In this document: piece by piece, positions 7,588 through 15,118 of the stretch
Numbering within the stretch: the stretch's first letter is position 1
Layout of the letters: every line of letters starts with the position of its first letter
IMG/VR virus record: IMGVR_UViG_3300045141_000002
Span: 1-20,452 of that record
DNA length: 20,452 nucleotides
Source of the DNA: a virus
Strand: one strand, 5' to 3'
Notes under the pieces: model-generated
Database searches by the model: none
Told to the model about the DNA's origin: nothing
What the model saw: only the letters and a program-made list of their open reading frames with translations
Made by a program: the position numbers and the translations under genes

Positions 7588-8086
7588 TCCGTCCGGCGCG
7601 CTCGCCGCGTCGGTTGGCTCGCTGCGCTGGCTCGTGACGCTCTACCGCCGCGACCAGGCGCCTGCCGACGACCTGGCGCTGACCGAGAACCTTGTCCCGC
7701 TGGCGATCGTCCATGCCGATATCCAGCCGACCTATGCGTCGACGTTCTATCAGTCGACGCAAGTCGATACGCCGGTTACGCATATGATTTGCGTCCGCTG
7801 GCAGGATTACCCGGCGACGATTGACGTCGTGATCCGGTCGACGACGCGGCCGGACGATCAGACGATCCGTAGCGAGCTATTCCGCGTCCGCCGCTCGAAA
7901 GAGATCGCCGGACGGAAGCGCTTCATCCAGTTGGAATGCGAGCTAGAGCATAGCCGGATCACGCCGGACGATAGCGACGCGACGCGGAATCGCATGCTGA
8001 CCGAGCCGTACCTAGCGCCGGTCATATGGGACGGCGGCGCGACCACTTGGGACAATAGCTCGACCTCGTGGACCGATACGCGATGA
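7577..8086 (+). CDS. Head closure / head-tail adaptor protein
   Basis: A 169-residue protein placed where phages encode the head closure (SPP1 gp16-like or Phage_H_T_join) protein. The N-terminal strand LRWLVTLYRRDQ, the middle THMICVRWQDYP and the later LFRVRRSKEIAGRKRFIQLE follow the usual pattern of this small beta-barrel, in which the strand before the last is normally written as (Y/F)-x-(V/I)-x. Residues 149-169 are an unusual Trp/Asp-rich tail with three near-copies of a W-D-x-x-x-T-x unit. ATG 7577 overlaps the connector gene by 11 bases, so the two are probably coupled. Assignment rests on position plus pattern, not on catalytic residues. Confidence 0.72.
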   Translation: MPANPSGALAASVGSLRWLVTLYRRDQAPADDLALTENLVPLAIVHADIQPTYASTFYQSTQVDTPVTHMICVRWQDYPATIDVVIRSTTRPDDQTIRSELFRVRRSKEIAGRKRFIQLECELEHSRITPDDSDATRNRMLTEPYLAPVIWDGGATTWDNSSTSWTDTR

Positions 8087-8102
8087 AAGCGGGAGGCTAC
8101 GC

Positions 8103-8267
8103 ATGAGTCCGATTGTCCTCGTCGTGATCGTCCTCGTTGTCCTGTTGCTCTTCGGCGGCGGCTATTACGGACCGCGCTACGGATGGGGAACCTATCAATA
8201 CGGCGGCGGGATCGGCGCGATCGTCCTGATCCTGATTATCTTGCTCGTCCTCGGCTATCTTCGGTGA
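8103..8267 (+). CDS. Tiny two-helix membrane protein, DUF3309-like
   Basis: A 54-residue open frame. It has a strong ribosome binding site (GGGAGG at 8091-8096) and ends in a GTGA overlap with the next gene, so it is very likely translated. It has two hydrophobic helices (about 4-17 and 37-51) joined by an aromatic/Gly loop with YYGPRYGWGTYQYGGG. This layout resembles DUF3309, a family of tiny proteobacterial membrane proteins of unknown function with a Gly/Trp/Tyr loop between two Leu-rich helices. It is unusual inside a head-tail joining operon, and it could be a passenger gene or a membrane-acting lysis or exclusion peptide. Function is unknown. Confidence 0.72.
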   Translation: MSPIVLVVIVLVVLLLFGGGYYGPRYGWGTYQYGGGIGAIVLILIILLVLGYLR

Positions 8268-8800
8268 GCGATCTAAAGCTGACCGTCACGAATTGGGGCC
8301 AGGTCGCGCTCGACAAGCGCGAGCTTCGCAAGCTGATGCGCGCGGCGGGCAACGATATCAAGAACAAGACCCGCCGGCTGATCGGCAAGGCGGAAGGCGG
8401 CGGGCGGCATTACTCGGCGCATCCGGCGACGAAATACCGCGCGGCCGCGCCAGCCTATACCGCCTCGTCGCCGGGATCGCCGCCGGCCGCGCCGACCGGC
8501 GGCTTGCGCGAGTCACTGAAAACCTACGTCTACCCGAGCGCCGAGGGCTTCGCGGTCCGCGCTCGCAAGTTCTATGCGCTCTTCCTTGAAGCCGGCGCGC
8601 GCGGCGGCGGTCGGACCGGCGGCGGCGGACGTGGCGCGGCCAACCGGCGGACCGGCCGCAAAGCCGCCGCGAATACCAGCCGCGTCCTCGAGCCGCGTCC
8701 GTTCCTTGATCGCGTGATGGCGGCCGAGTCCGGCGATCTTACCCGCCGCGTCCGCGCCGCGATCGACAAATCGCTGACGTGGAAAGAGACCAAGACTTGA
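8264..8800 (+). CDS. HK97 gp10-like tail completion / neck protein
   Basis: A 178-residue basic protein. It has a helical N-terminus (LDKRELRKLMRAAGNDIKNK), a central segment TGGLRESLKTYVYPS, then ARKFYALFLEAGAR and the family ending RVLEPRPFLDRVMA (about 145-158). The PRPFL motif near the end and the Y-x-x-F-L-E-x-G stretch are typical of HK97 gp10-type neck proteins. Between them is a Gly/Arg-rich loop (about 111-135) longer than usual. The frame stays open upstream to 8183, but that region overlaps the membrane-protein gene; GTG 8264 gives a GTGA overlap with its stop, so I chose it. It probably helps finish the head-tail joint. Confidence 0.8.
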   Translation: MSDLKLTVTNWGQVALDKRELRKLMRAAGNDIKNKTRRLIGKAEGGGRHYSAHPATKYRAAAPAYTASSPGSPPAAPTGGLRESLKTYVYPSAEGFAVRARKFYALFLEAGARGGGRTGGGGRGAANRRTGRKAAANTSRVLEPRPFLDRVMAAESGDLTRRVRAAIDKSLTWKETKT

Positions 8801-9453
8801 CGATCGTCGCGACGTTTATCTCGCAACTTCGCGCGAATGCGCCGATCTTCGGCGGACGCGTCGCCGGCGCGGCGGAATTCTATGCCGGGCTGAAAAACTA
8901 CAACACGTCGCTCGCCCTCCCGGCGGCGTATGTCATTCCGCTCGGCCAGGACGCGGACGCCAATCAGGTTTGGACGGGGCTTATTCAGATCGTCCACAAG
9001 TCGATCGGCGTCGCGGTCGAGCTTGACGCGCAACAGGACCGGCGCGGTCAGGCGCCGACCATGAATTTCGAGGCGATCGAGGCGCAGATATTCGCCTCGG
9101 TGCTGAACCTAGAGATCGACGAGTGCCGCCAGCCGCGCGGGACCTCGTTCGGCGGCGCGCGGTATCTCGATCTCGACCGCGCGCGGCTGTTCTACCAATG
9201 GGAATTCAATATCGATTGGCAGATAACCGACGCGGACGGCGTTCAGCCCGTCTCGGTCGATATAAACCGGATCGAGGTCGATTACTTCAAGGCGCCGGCC
9301 GAGCCGGGCGATCTCCCGGCCGCCGTCGTCATGCTCCCGACCGGCGACCCGCCATACCCGCCGCCGACGAATGGGCCGTGGCCGGCCGGTCGCGCTTCGT
9401 GGCCTGATTTTCGTTTTGTCAACGCGATCCGATCTTGGAGGCGAGGGCGCTGA
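8797..9453 (+). CDS. Probable tail terminator protein
   Basis: A 218-residue protein in the slot of the tail terminator, between the gp10-like protein and the tail genes. The N-terminus TIVATFISQLRANAPIFGGR, the region AAYVIPLGQDADAN and the strand-rich middle with FEAIEAQIFASVLN fit terminator-like proteins of alphaproteobacterial phages that cap the tail tube. The C-terminal 45 residues are Pro-rich and then basic. I favour TTG 8797, which overlaps the previous stop as TTGA and has GGAAAGAG about eight bases upstream; GTG 8779 lacks such a site. The stop overlaps the next ATG by one base (TGATG). The assignment relies on position and pattern. Confidence 0.66.
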   Translation: MTIVATFISQLRANAPIFGGRVAGAAEFYAGLKNYNTSLALPAAYVIPLGQDADANQVWTGLIQIVHKSIGVAVELDAQQDRRGQAPTMNFEAIEAQIFASVLNLEIDECRQPRGTSFGGARYLDLDRARLFYQWEFNIDWQITDADGVQPVSVDINRIEVDYFKAPAEPGDLPAAVVMLPTGDPPYPPPTNGPWPAGRASWPDFRFVNAIRSWRRGR

Positions 9454-12425
9454 TGGCGAGCAACATCGACCCGAGCAAGCCGGCGGGACCGATCGCCTAT
9501 ACCGCCGACGTGCGTGGCAATTTCGCCGCCGCGAAAAGCGAGATCGAAGCGCTTCAGTCCGTCCTAGCCGGCGGTTCGTTTGTCCCGTTGAATGGCAGCA
9601 CTCCGATGACGGGGCCGCTGACGCTATCCGCTACGCCGCCTACGCAGCCGCTTCACGCGATCTCAAAACAATACGCCGACGCGATATCGGGGACCGGCAA
9701 GGTCGTCTTGACGCAGCCGGCGACCATTGCGACGATTACCATCGCGAACACTAAGACGCTGACGGCTAACAATACGCTTACGCTTGCCGGTACGGACGGC
9801 ACGACGATGACCTTCCCGGCGACCAGCGGGACGGTCGGGACGCTCAACAGTACCCAGGCGTGGTCGGGCCAGAACTTTTTCTACGCCAACACCACCATCG
9901 GCAATGCGACGACCGCCTATTCGCTGGGGTTTAACGGACCGGTCGGCAGCAATCGGACCATCACTTTCCAGGCTGCCGGGTCAACTCGCTGGCAACTGAA
10001 TGCGCTTAACAACGCCGCCACCAACGCGGCGAACTCCGATACCGATTTCGCCATCGGCGCCTACACCGACGCCGGCACGTTCAACGGGTTTGTCGCGCAG
10101 GCGCATCGCGCCTCCGGTCCCTACGGCAACGGCGTGCCGACAATCACACTTGGTCCCTGGTCGCAGGGCGGCGCGAGCGGACGCGGGCAGGCTACCATCC
10201 CGAACGGCCTCGTCGGAAATAACCAGGACCTGCATTTGTCGGGGGACTTGCAGCCGGCCCTAAGCCTGCCGGCCAACCCTATTTCGACGACCAGCGGGTC
10301 GCCGAACATGGTCATCACCTATCCCAACATCATCGCCCAGCATACGCCGGGATTCGACGTATGGGTCCTGATTACTGGCGCAACGGCGGTCGGCGGGATC
10401 ACGCCCAACGGCGTATGGCTGAACATCGCCAATAATATCGTTCCGCGCATTCCTATCGCCGCCAGTTGGTCCGGTGGCAACATCACCGTGAACACCAGCC
10501 AGAATCACGGCATGCGGCCGGGACAAGTCATCATCAACACCGGCTTCACCCCGGCCGGCTACAACGGCACGTTTACGACAATCGCCGGGACCGCCGGAAA
10601 CGCGCTGGTGTTCGCCGCCGCCGATCCCGGTGGCGCGGCGACTGTCCTGGGCGCGACCAACACCTACGGCGCACCCGCCTTTGTCACGACCGCAGCAAGT
10701 TGGGCTGCCGGTAGCATCACCTTCACGACTGCCACGCCGCACGGTATCTCGGTCGGACAGCAGGTCGTGACCTCTGGCTTCACGCCGGCCGGCTACAACG
10801 GGACCTTCACCGCGACCGCCGCCACTGCCGGCAGCGCCGTGGTCGTCACAGCGGCCAATCCGGGAGCCGCCAGCTTCCTGGGCCTGCTCTATGATCCGAA
10901 TAAGATCATTGTGCCGTGGAGCAGCAACGCGACCTCCACTGCTACCGGCGGCGGGTCCTCGGCCACCCTGCAACCGAGTTTTGCCGTCCAGTGCAATAAG
11001 TCTGCCTACAACGTATTCACCGGAGCCAACGGCTTCTCTGACAAGAACATCGACATTTATGACGTGCAGCCGATGTTCTACCAGACCCAGGCGGCTAACA
11101 CCGGAGGGGGCGCCTATCAGCAAAACTGGTTCGTTTGCATGGGGCCGCCCGATAAGACCCAGCAAAATCTGTGGGGCGTGAACTGGGCGGAAATTGACCT
11201 CGTCAATCGCGGCAGTGACGACGGCTACAACAGCAACCTTTACATCATCCCCCGTAACCAGATGGGCATCTGGATGGGGCCGACCGATGTGCTGGCTAAT
11301 ACCAGCGGCTCCGCCGCCGCGAACTGGAACACGTGTTTCGCAGTGTTCTCCGGACGTGGGCAGGGGCTTGGCGTTTACTGTGGCTACAACGTGACGCGGA
11401 ACGCCCTGGTGCCAGCGGCAATCGACCCAACGGGTCACGGCGGCGTCGGGGTCGATATTTTTGGCGCCTATTCCAATCCCGGCCAGAACCCCTACACCAC
11501 CGCCGCGTCGGGCAACTCGATACGCTGTCAGGCCCGCTTCCCACTGGACATGCGCGATCAGGTCAACGGCTCCCTGGTCCACATACCGGAGCGGCAGACA
11601 ATCTCGGGGGTGACGTTCGGCGGCAATGCGCCGCAGACCATGACCCTGGCCGCCAATCCGATCACCACCACCGCCGGCTCGCCGATACTCACGGTCGCGA
11701 TGCCGAATGCGGCCAAGCAGCTTACCGTATGGTCATCCATCACACTCAGCGGTGCGGCTACGGTGGGCGGGATCACGCCCAACGGGACCATGACGGTCCT
11801 GTCCACCACCGCCAACGCCTTCACAGTCCAGTGGACCGCCAACGCGACCAGCGGCGCGACCGGCGGTGGCTCCGCGGTGGTTCTCGGCTTCAATTCCTCC
11901 GTATACGTCATGTCCAGCGTCAACACGACGACGGGGTTCTTCACGATATTCGGCTCTGGCAACTCCGCTGGTGTGGTCAGCGGAGGCGGCTCCGGGCGGA
12001 TATTCTCTTTTGAGAACTATTCACCATACGCGCCCTATCAGGCGTACGGGACGTACCTTCACGGCCTGATCTTTGAGATGACGTTCCGGTCCTATGACGG
12101 CATGGCCGTCTCGGCGCCGGCCGGCAACGGCTACGGCTGGAACGCGACGACCGGAGCGACGGCTTCCGTCAATGCGACCGACGATGGCGCCGGCAATATG
12201 AACATCATCCTGACGCCCGCCGGGACCGGCACCATCCGGCAAATGTCCCCGGTCGCGCTGCCGTCCTATCAGGTTGCACGCCTGCCGCCTGCCTCCGCCG
12301 CCTATCGGGGCTGCATGGCCGTGGTTACTGACGCTACGGCGCCGACGTACAACGGCGCGCTAACGGGTGGCGGGGCGGTAACGGTGCCGGTGTTTTGCGA
12401 CGGCGCGGCTTGGCTGGCGCATTGA
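9453..12425 (+). CDS. Large fibre-like virion protein with nested repeats
   Basis: A 990-residue Thr/Ala/Gly/Asn-rich, beta-type protein. Residues 15-75 have the N-terminal pattern of phage tail-fibre and appendage proteins: VRGNFAAAKSEIEAL, then PLNGSTPMTGPLTLSA and LHAISKQYADA. Residues 272-510 and 732-813 hold repeats described separately. The last 45 residues (AYRGCMAVVTDATAPTYNG to PVFCDGAAWLAH) match a C-terminal module common in such proteins; its two Cys (954 and 982) may pair. I favour ATG 9453, which has GGAGG at 9437-9441, over TTG 9435. Its place between the terminator and tail sheath genes is not where Mu has its fibres (they lie at the far end), so this may be a head fibre, a tail decoration or an extra receptor-binding protein. 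No enzymatic motif is visible. Confidence 0.72.
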   Translation: MASNIDPSKPAGPIAYTADVRGNFAAAKSEIEALQSVLAGGSFVPLNGSTPMTGPLTLSATPPTQPLHAISKQYADAISGTGKVVLTQPATIATITIANTKTLTANNTLTLAGTDGTTMTFPATSGTVGTLNSTQAWSGQNFFYANTTIGNATTAYSLGFNGPVGSNRTITFQAAGSTRWQLNALNNAATNAANSDTDFAIGAYTDAGTFNGFVAQAHRASGPYGNGVPTITLGPWSQGGASGRGQATIPNGLVGNNQDLHLSGDLQPALSLPANPISTTSGSPNMVITYPNIIAQHTPGFDVWVLITGATAVGGITPNGVWLNIANNIVPRIPIAASWSGGNITVNTSQNHGMRPGQVIINTGFTPAGYNGTFTTIAGTAGNALVFAAADPGGAATVLGATNTYGAPAFVTTAASWAAGSITFTTATPHGISVGQQVVTSGFTPAGYNGTFTATAATAGSAVVVTAANPGAASFLGLLYDPNKIIVPWSSNATSTATGGGSSATLQPSFAVQCNKSAYNVFTGANGFSDKNIDIYDVQPMFYQTQAANTGGGAYQQNWFVCMGPPDKTQQNLWGVNWAEIDLVNRGSDDGYNSNLYIIPRNQMGIWMGPTDVLANTSGSAAANWNTCFAVFSGRGQGLGVYCGYNVTRNALVPAAIDPTGHGGVGVDIFGAYSNPGQNPYTTAASGNSIRCQARFPLDMRDQVNGSLVHIPERQTISGVTFGGNAPQTMTLAANPITTTAGSPILTVAMPNAAKQLTVWSSITLSGAATVGGITPNGTMTVLSTTANAFTVQWTANATSGATGGGSAVVLGFNSSVYVMSSVNTTTGFFTIFGSGNSAGVVSGGGSGRIFSFENYSPYAPYQAYGTYLHGLIFEMTFRSYDGMAVSAPAGNGYGWNATTGATASVNATDDGAGNMNIILTPAGTGTIRQMSPVALPSYQVARLPPASAAYRGCMAVVTDATAPTYNGALTGGGAVTVPVFCDGAAWLAH
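10266..11891 (+). repeat. Dispersed coding repeat A, first copy interrupted
   Basis: Copy 2 is continuous at 11646-11891 (residues 732-813), from LAANPITTTAGSP through GAATVGGITPNG to VQWTANATSGATGGGS. Copy 1 is split: its front half is at 10266-10451 (LPANPISTTSGSP to GATAVGGITPNG and NIVPRI) and its back half at 10902-10982 (KIIVPWSSNATSTATGGGS). The tandem B repeats occupy the break. The strand before the break (NIVPRI) resembles the one after it (KIIVPW), as if the joining strand was duplicated when the B pair entered. Confidence 0.7.
10458..10883 (+). repeat. Tandem coding repeat B (two copies)
   Basis: Two copies of a roughly 64-residue unit, at 10458-10652 and 10692-10883, encode residues 336-400 and 414-477 of the large fibre-like protein. 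Both read AASW, then HG, a Gly-Gln-V strand, GFTPAGYNGTF and a final Ala/Gly-rich strand. The shared GFTPAGYNGTF core is nearly identical at DNA level too, with mostly third-base changes, so this is a duplication that has since drifted. Each copy looks like a small beta-domain of the kind that recurs in phage and bacterial surface proteins. Confidence 0.8.
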
Positions 12426-12454
12426 TCCGATCAACGCGGGAGAGACGAATTGAC

Positions 12455-13042
12455 ATGATACGCCGCCTGATTCTCGCCGCCGCCGGGATCCTGCTATTCC
12501 CGGTCGTCGCGGTCTCGCAATCTCTCCCGCTCGGCCCTGGGGCGCCGCCGGCGAAGTACAGCAATTTCGGCGGCAATACGGCCGGCGCCTCTGGCAACGG
12601 CGCCGATCTGAACGAGGACATACTGCCGACCTGTAGCTTCACGATGCCGATTAACGCGATGCCGAACATCGGCGACGCATGGCAAGTCACGCTCGGCGGA
12701 AAATTCGCAGCATCGACCGACTCGAAAGCTGCTCGCGTCAGGTATGGCACAACGAATACCGGCGTTCCGATCATCTGGTCCGGAAGCGCGACGACGACGA
12801 GCCAAACGTCCTGGGTGGTGATTATTCGCTATATGAAGATTGGGTTTAATTCGCAGAATATCCTTATTCTGGCGAACATCGGACCGAACGCAAACGCCTT
12901 TAGCGGGACCGTTATCGGGCCGTCGAGCCTTCAGGAAACCCTGGTAAATAACTTCGTTGTGACCGGGCAGAATACCACCAACAGCGTCGCTAGTTCGGTC
13001 ACCTGTCAATACATGCAGATTGAATACTTCGGCGCCCAATAG
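12455..13042 (+). CDS. Exported beta-sandwich phage protein
   Basis: A 195-residue protein with a classic Sec signal peptide: MIRR, then a hydrophobic stretch (5-20), with cleavage likely near residue 22. The mature part has the pattern of a jelly-roll module found on phage fibres and small virion proteins: MPNIGDAWQVTLGGKFAAST, KAARVRYG, SWVVIIRYMKIG and a closing VTCQYMQIEYFG. Two Cys (about 64 and 185) could form a disulfide after export. The upstream GGGAGAG at 12438-12444 is the likely ribosome binding site, and ATG 12455 is favoured because it starts exactly at the signal peptide. It may be an exported virion accessory or a host-surface-altering protein. Its location next to the fibre gene links the two. 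Confidence 0.68.
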   Translation: MIRRLILAAAGILLFPVVAVSQSLPLGPGAPPAKYSNFGGNTAGASGNGADLNEDILPTCSFTMPINAMPNIGDAWQVTLGGKFAASTDSKAARVRYGTTNTGVPIIWSGSATTTSQTSWVVIIRYMKIGFNSQNILILANIGPNANAFSGTVIGPSSLQETLVNNFVVTGQNTTNSVASSVTCQYMQIEYFGAQ

Positions 13043-13051
13043 GATCAGGCC

Positions 13052-13420
13052 ATGCAAAAGACCGCCGCCGCGCTGTTGCTCGCTTCGCTGCTGATCCGGA
13101 CCGCGCAGGCGGAATCGGTCTTTACGGTTTCGGGTCCGCTGACCCTCGTCCCGCTCGACGTCGCGCTCGTCACGACCGGCGGGACCGCCGTCACGGCGCT
13201 CGCCGCCGGGCACCGCAATAAAGGCGGCTGGCTTTATAATCCGGCCGGCGCCGCGAGCCTTTGTATCAATGAGATCGCGGCGGCGTCGGGGACGGCCTCG
13301 GCCGGAAGCCTGACCTGTATCGCGGCGGGGCAAATCTATCGCCTCTCGCCGTCGCCCAACGCCGTTTCGGTCGTCTCGTCGGACTCAAATCACGCCTTCA
13401 GCGGTTACGGCTGGAACTAA
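13052..13420 (+). CDS. Small exported phage accessory protein
   Basis: A 122-residue protein that also starts with a Sec-type signal peptide (MQKTAAALLLASLLIRTAQA, with a likely cut after AQA at 20). The mature 102 residues resemble small beta-rich phage proteins with the pattern TTGGTAVTALAAG, KGGWLYNPAGAASLCINE, LTCIAAGQIYRL and a final HAFSGYGWN. The two Cys (about 72 and 90) are candidates for a disulfide. It lies nine bases after the previous exported protein and 13 before the DUF2635-like gene. AGGATCAGG just before the ATG is the likely ribosome binding site. Function is unknown; it probably belongs with the fibre-like protein as an accessory set. Confidence 0.66.
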   Translation: MQKTAAALLLASLLIRTAQAESVFTVSGPLTLVPLDVALVTTGGTAVTALAAGHRNKGGWLYNPAGAASLCINEIAAASGTASAGSLTCIAAGQIYRLSPSPNAVSVVSSDSNHAFSGYGWN

Positions 13421-13433
13421 AGGAGTCGCATCG

Positions 13434-13640
13434 ATGAAAGTCTATCCCGTGCCGGGACGCCTGGTGCGCGATCCGCGCAGCCTGCAGGAACTACCCGCCG
13501 AGGGCCGCGAGGTCCCCGACGATGATCCGTTCTGGAATCGCCGGCTTCGCGACGGCGACGTCAGCGCGACCGAGCCGGACGCGCCGGACCCGCCGCCGGA
13601 CCCGGAAGGCGCGCGGCTACCGCCAGCGAAGGAAGCCTGA
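13434..13640 (+). CDS. DUF2635 family protein (Mu gp38-like)
   Basis: A 68-residue protein with the DUF2635 signature: KVYPVPGRLVRDPRSLQELP, then EGREVPDDDPFWNRRLRDGDV (21-47), followed by a Pro/Asp-rich tail. In Mu and Mu-like contractile-tail phages this small protein is encoded just before the tail sheath gene, exactly as here, but its role is not established. AAAGGAG at 13419-13425 lies eight bases before the ATG. The stop is three bases before the sheath ATG, and the sheath ribosome binding site sits inside this gene's last codons. It marks the left edge of the Mu-like tail module. Confidence 0.87.
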   Translation: MKVYPVPGRLVRDPRSLQELPAEGREVPDDDPFWNRRLRDGDVSATEPDAPDPPPDPEGARLPPAKEA

Positions 13641-13643
13641 GCA

Positions 13644-15116
13644 ATGGCAATCAATTTCACCCACTACCCGACGAGCAATCGCGTCCCCGGCGTATTCGTC
13701 GAGATGGACCCGTCGCAAGCCAATACCGGGACGGCGCTGCAAAGTACGTTGTTGATCGGCCAGAAGTCCGCGACCGGGAACGCCGTCGCCGATACGCCGA
13801 TCGAGGTCGAAAGTCTCGCGCAAGTCCTCTCGCTTTGCGGCCAAGGCTCGATCCTCGCGGCGATGGCGCAGCGTTACCTTGACCGCGATCCGTTCGGCGA
13901 TCTCTGGCTGTTACCGCTCGTCGATCCGGCGGCCGGCGCGGCGGCGACCGGGACGATCACCGTCACCGGGACCGCGACCGCCTCGGGGACGCTCAATATC
14001 TACATCGCCGGCCAGCGGGTACAGGTCGCGGTTAACAATGGCGATACCGCCGCGATCATCGGACCGGCGATCAATACCGCGATCAATACCGACGACGATC
14101 TCCCGGTCACGAGCGCCGCCGTCGCCGGCGTCGTGACGCTGACCGCCATGAACAAGGGCGCGCTCGGCAACGACATACAGGTCCAGGCGAACTATCTCGG
14201 CGCGGGCGGCGGCGAGTATCCCGTCCCCGGCGTGACGCTCGCTTTCGTCGCGATGGCGGGCGGAACGGCTTCGCCGACGCTGACCGCCGGGCTCGCGAAC
14301 CTCTCGTCGAAACCGTTCGACTTTATCTGCACGCCGTACAACGATACCGCGTCGCTCAATGCGCTTCAGAGCTTCTTCGCCGATGACGTCGGCCGCTGGT
14401 CATGGCAACAGATGATCTATGGCGGCGCGTTCTCGGCGTTTCGCGGGACGCTCGGCGCCTGCTCGGCGTTCGGCAACGCGCGGAACGATCAGCACATGTC
14501 GGTTATGGCGTTCAACGGCTCGCCCGATCCGGTCTGGATATGGGCGGCCGAGTACTGCGCCGCCGCCGCGACGAGCCTTCGGATCGATCCGGGCCTCCCG
14601 CTTCAGTACATCAACACGACGCTTCAGCCGCCGCCGGTCGCCTCGCAATGGACGCTCGGCGAGCGGAATACCCTGCTGTACGACGGCATGAGCACAACGC
14701 GGGTCGGCGCGGGCAATACCGTGATTATCGAGCGGGCGGCGACGACCTATCAGAAGAACGCCGCCGGCGCGGTCGACAATTCGTACCTCGACGTCGAGAC
14801 GCCCTATGGGCTGATGTTCGTCTCGCGCGATCTCTCGAATTATCTGCTGACCCGCTACGCGCGCAAGAAACTGGTCAGCGATACGACGATGATCCTTCCC
14901 GGCTCGAATTGCGTTAATGGGCCTATGGTGCGCGCCTCGGTTATCGCCGAATATCGTGCGCTCGAAGCTGCCGGTTACGTACAAAACAGCCGCACATTTG
15001 CACAGAATGTCATTGTGGAGAATGCGGGCAACGGGCTTCTCAAAATCCTGGCGCCCGTGGATTTAGTCAACCAATTACGGCAGATAGCAATACTATTACA
15101 ATTCCGGAAAAGCTGA
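13644..15116 (+). CDS. Contractile tail sheath protein, Mu gpL-like
   Basis: A 490-residue sheath subunit whose contraction drives the tube through the envelope. The N-terminal NRVPGVFVEMDPSQA (12-26) and the LLIGQKSATG strand are the sheath start motifs. An inserted beta-rich domain spans about 95-215, with GTITVTGTATASGTLNIYIAGQ in it. The C-terminus LLKILAPVDLVNQLRQIAIL, ending QFRKS, is the conserved end that interlocks neighbouring subunits. AAGGAAG at 13629-13635 is the ribosome binding site. Length and order match Mu-like tails. From about 14970 the codons turn A/T-rich (ACA, TTA, CTA, ATA), unlike the rest of the gene, and an HNH endonuclease gene starts two bases after the stop. Confidence 0.94.
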   Translation: MAINFTHYPTSNRVPGVFVEMDPSQANTGTALQSTLLIGQKSATGNAVADTPIEVESLAQVLSLCGQGSILAAMAQRYLDRDPFGDLWLLPLVDPAAGAAATGTITVTGTATASGTLNIYIAGQRVQVAVNNGDTAAIIGPAINTAINTDDDLPVTSAAVAGVVTLTAMNKGALGNDIQVQANYLGAGGGEYPVPGVTLAFVAMAGGTASPTLTAGLANLSSKPFDFICTPYNDTASLNALQSFFADDVGRWSWQQMIYGGAFSAFRGTLGACSAFGNARNDQHMSVMAFNGSPDPVWIWAAEYCAAAATSLRIDPGLPLQYINTTLQPPPVASQWTLGERNTLLYDGMSTTRVGAGNTVIIERAATTYQKNAAGAVDNSYLDVETPYGLMFVSRDLSNYLLTRYARKKLVSDTTMILPGSNCVNGPMVRASVIAEYRALEAAGYVQNSRTFAQNVIVENAGNGLLKILAPVDLVNQLRQIAILLQFRKS

Positions 15117-15118
15117 CT

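Noticed and set aside
8183-8263. N-terminal extension of the gp10-like protein
   Set aside because: It is Arg-rich shadow of the membrane peptide gene; GTG 8264 with its GTGA overlap is better.
10260-11582. Long open frame on the minus strand opposite the fibre-like gene (440 residues)
   Set aside because: It is an artefact of GC-rich codon periodicity: the protein is Arg/Gly/Asp-rich with no domain, and the + strand frame has clear phage motifs and a ribosome binding site.
9453-12425. Diversity-generating retroelement target in the fibre-like gene
   Set aside because: There is no reverse transcriptase gene or second template copy with A-specific changes in the window; the repeats differ mainly at third bases.
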